From assembly GCA_009663005.1 (NCBI GenBank), contig VIGQ01000880.1:1-20000 (forward strand): 20,000 nucleotides of DNA, given 5' to 3'. The number at the start of each line of letters is the position of its first letter. Within the stretch, counting starts at the first letter, position 1. The position numbers were made by a program, and so were the translations under genes. The notes under the pieces were generated by a model. It saw nothing but the letters and a program-made list of their open reading frames with translations. It ran no database searches and was not told where the DNA came from. Below, one piece after another: positions 18,673 to 20,000 of the stretch. Source of the DNA: Actinidia chinensis (taxonomy: Eukaryota; Streptophyta; Magnoliopsida; Ericales; Actinidiaceae).

Positions 18673-19203
18673 ATATGGCCTCCATTAAAGTATATTATGG
18701 TCTTCATTTGGTCCTTCACGATTTTTTTTTTCTCGCATTGACGTGGTAACTATTAACTGTTTGCAATTAGTTCAAATTGCTAATTGCAGTCCTTCCAAAT
18801 TGATAATGGAAAAACCCCTTGGCTTTAATCAATGGTAATAAGATGGGGAGATAGCAAAAAAGGGTTTGGTTTGGGTTAGGGGCGACAGATTGTTTTGGAG
18901 TGTGGTAGAGGTAGTTCTAGCATTTTAAACCCTTTTAGAGAGTGATGGAGAGAGTAAGAGGAAGGGGGAAGATAGTTGGGTTTAGATTCGGGTTTGAGTT
19001 GGGTGGGATGATGGGTGGGTTCCAAATATGGTTTAGTAAGGGGTGCTAGTGGCACTATGTTGGCGTCAAGTGAAACCAACTAACACCACGTGTTGCTACG
19101 TGGTATTTCATCAACAATGGGATGTCATTGGTCAATGGGATAAATTGGAAACAATTGGTTGGTGGAAGGATCAAATGGGAATATTTTTTAATGGGCCAAA
19201 ATG
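18673..19203. mobile_element. ~0.53-kb inverted-repeat element (class uncertain)
   Basis: ATGGCCTCCATTAAAGTATA..CATTTGGTCCTTCAC (18674-18719) pairs with the complement of 19161-19202 (..GTGGAAGGATCAAATG..TTAATGGGCCAAAA), giving imperfect terminal repeats of about 45 bases. The interior has no coding sequence; the minus-strand frame at 18876-19079 is G-poor on its own strand and shows no motif. No clear target duplication was found, so Mutator-like MITE is only one option. It contains the G-box/ABRE pair listed separately. Confidence 0.5.
19086..19103. promoter_or_regulatory. G-box / ABRE-like inverted pair
   Basis: CCACGT, 6-base spacer GTTGCT, then ACGTGG form a perfect inverted repeat. The left arm includes the G-box CACGTG (19087-19092) and the right arm is an ABRE core (ACGTGG). 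In plants such pairs bind bZIP and bHLH factors. Whether it acts here is unknown. Confidence 0.4.
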
Positions 19204-19539
19204 GAATCAGTGATGATACTCTAGGATAAAAAAGGTAATTAATCCTAAAATTATATGTAAGAACCCCATGTCAACCCACCAAGTAATATGAGAGAGATGG
19301 TTAAAAGGACGAATCTCAACCCTCATCTATTCATACCCACGAATTGCAACATGGAGTTTTGAATGTTTATGATGATGATGAATTTAAAATACCTATTTAG
19401 CAAGAGTAATTTTAAATAGGATTTTGAGATCCAAGTCTTGATTGAAAACTTTATTCAAATAAATTTTGGGCAATTAAAAACTTTATCCAGGTCCTATGGA
19501 TGAAATAAATAAAATTTTTAGTTTGTTTTTTAGCTAAAA

Positions 19540-19574
<35 letters not shown>

Positions 19575-20000
19575 GAAGTATGAATAAATTTTTTTTTCAT
19601 ATATTTTTAATTAGCATATATCACTCTAAAATATTTACCATTGTTATATATTCTAATTTATTATTCTTTATATCTTTTTTTTTGTGAATGATAAAATTTA
19701 TCATTCTTTATACTGTTATAGAATGATAAATTTACCTTCTATGAATTACACATAACATCGCTCATATGATATTTGTTAAAATAAATCAGATTTTTTTTTT
19801 ATTTTAGAATCTTTAGAATTGATTGGAATTGAAAAACCTTAAGCCTTTGTTCTAGGGATAAACCGAGAATCTAAAAGTTTACCAATATTTATTTAATCAA
19901 AAAATATTTGACTATAAAGCAATATTGAATAATACAAGATATAAAAAAAGAAGCAAACCAAGTCAACTAAGCCGAAAGAACACAAGATTTTTACTGTAAA
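19204..20000. other. A+T-rich DNA, no gene seen
   Basis: Contains (GAT)n at 19370-19381, a run of 29 T at 19543-19571, and a perfect palindrome at 19686-19706 (arms GAATGATAAA/TTTATCATTC, one central A) with a third half-copy at 19721-19734. No open frame, RNA gene or terminal repeat was recognised. Confidence 0.55.
19686..19734. repeat. Palindrome plus repeated half-site
   Basis: GAATGATAAA and TTTATCATTC face each other across a single A, and GAATGATAAATTTA recurs 14 bases downstream. It may be a degraded foldback end or chance in A+T-rich DNA. Confidence 0.5.

Noticed and set aside
18860..19020. Telomere-like GGGTTTGG / GGGTTAGG words
   Set aside because: They are scattered and never form consecutive TTTAGGG units.
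1..20000. tRNA, rRNA, organelle-derived inserts or reverse-transcriptase/integrase coding
   Set aside because: No cloverleaf, conserved rRNA block, plastid gene or polyprotein motif was recognised on either strand by eye. A covariance-model and translated search would be needed to exclude diverged copies.

Overview
The window looks like intergenic, repeat-rich nuclear DNA of a flowering plant. The evidence is a high A+T background with long A and T runs, plant-type TATA boxes (CTATATATAG, CTATAAATAGG), a Ty3/gypsy-like long terminal repeat (LTR) with its polypurine-tract region, further LTR pieces with the TGTGACG/TGTCACG termini common in plants, miniature inverted-repeat elements and minisatellites. 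I found no complete protein-coding gene, rRNA, tRNA or CRISPR array. The longest open frames (up to 171 codons) all lie inside repeats or low-complexity DNA and show no recognisable domain. Sister copies of repeats differ by many 1-2 base indels, and runs of 11-16 G interrupt otherwise alignable copies, so some noise may come from sequencing or assembly.

Layout: 1-3120 is a head-to-tail array of four copies of a unit of about 835 bp. Each unit carries a TATA-like box, a GA/CT-rich leader and, in three copies, an ATG in strong context, so it looks like a multiplied promoter plus first-exon fragment. 3634-5030 is one giant imperfect palindrome (a foldback element of about 1.4 kb). 5031-6660 is A+T-rich DNA with a good TATA box, a degenerate 20-bp minisatellite and remnants. 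6661-8360 is the 3' internal part of a plus-strand gypsy-like retrotransposon, and 8361-10145 is its 3' LTR, with repeated CGTTCGAACG-type palindromes upstream of its TATA box.

10146-11891 is degenerate, moderately G+C-rich repeat DNA with two related blocks about 0.78 kb apart. An LTR-like terminus at 11892 is followed by about 2.2 kb (12071-14265) in which the plus strand is strikingly poor in G. 14541-17130 holds a minus-strand gypsy-type LTR with four 74-bp internal repeats and a second, partial copy beside it. 17131-17690 is unassigned and has short minus-strand open frames. 17740-18350 is a nested minisatellite. 18421-18633 is a clean miniature inverted-repeat transposable element (MITE) with TTA target duplications. 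18673-19203 is a second short inverted-repeat element containing a G-box/ABRE-like pair. The rest is A+T-rich.

There are no interacting genes to describe. The window is a stack of mobile-element remnants and local duplications. The most unusual structures are the promoter/leader tandem array, the 1.4-kb foldback, the strand-asymmetric G-poor tract and the palindrome cluster in the LTR.
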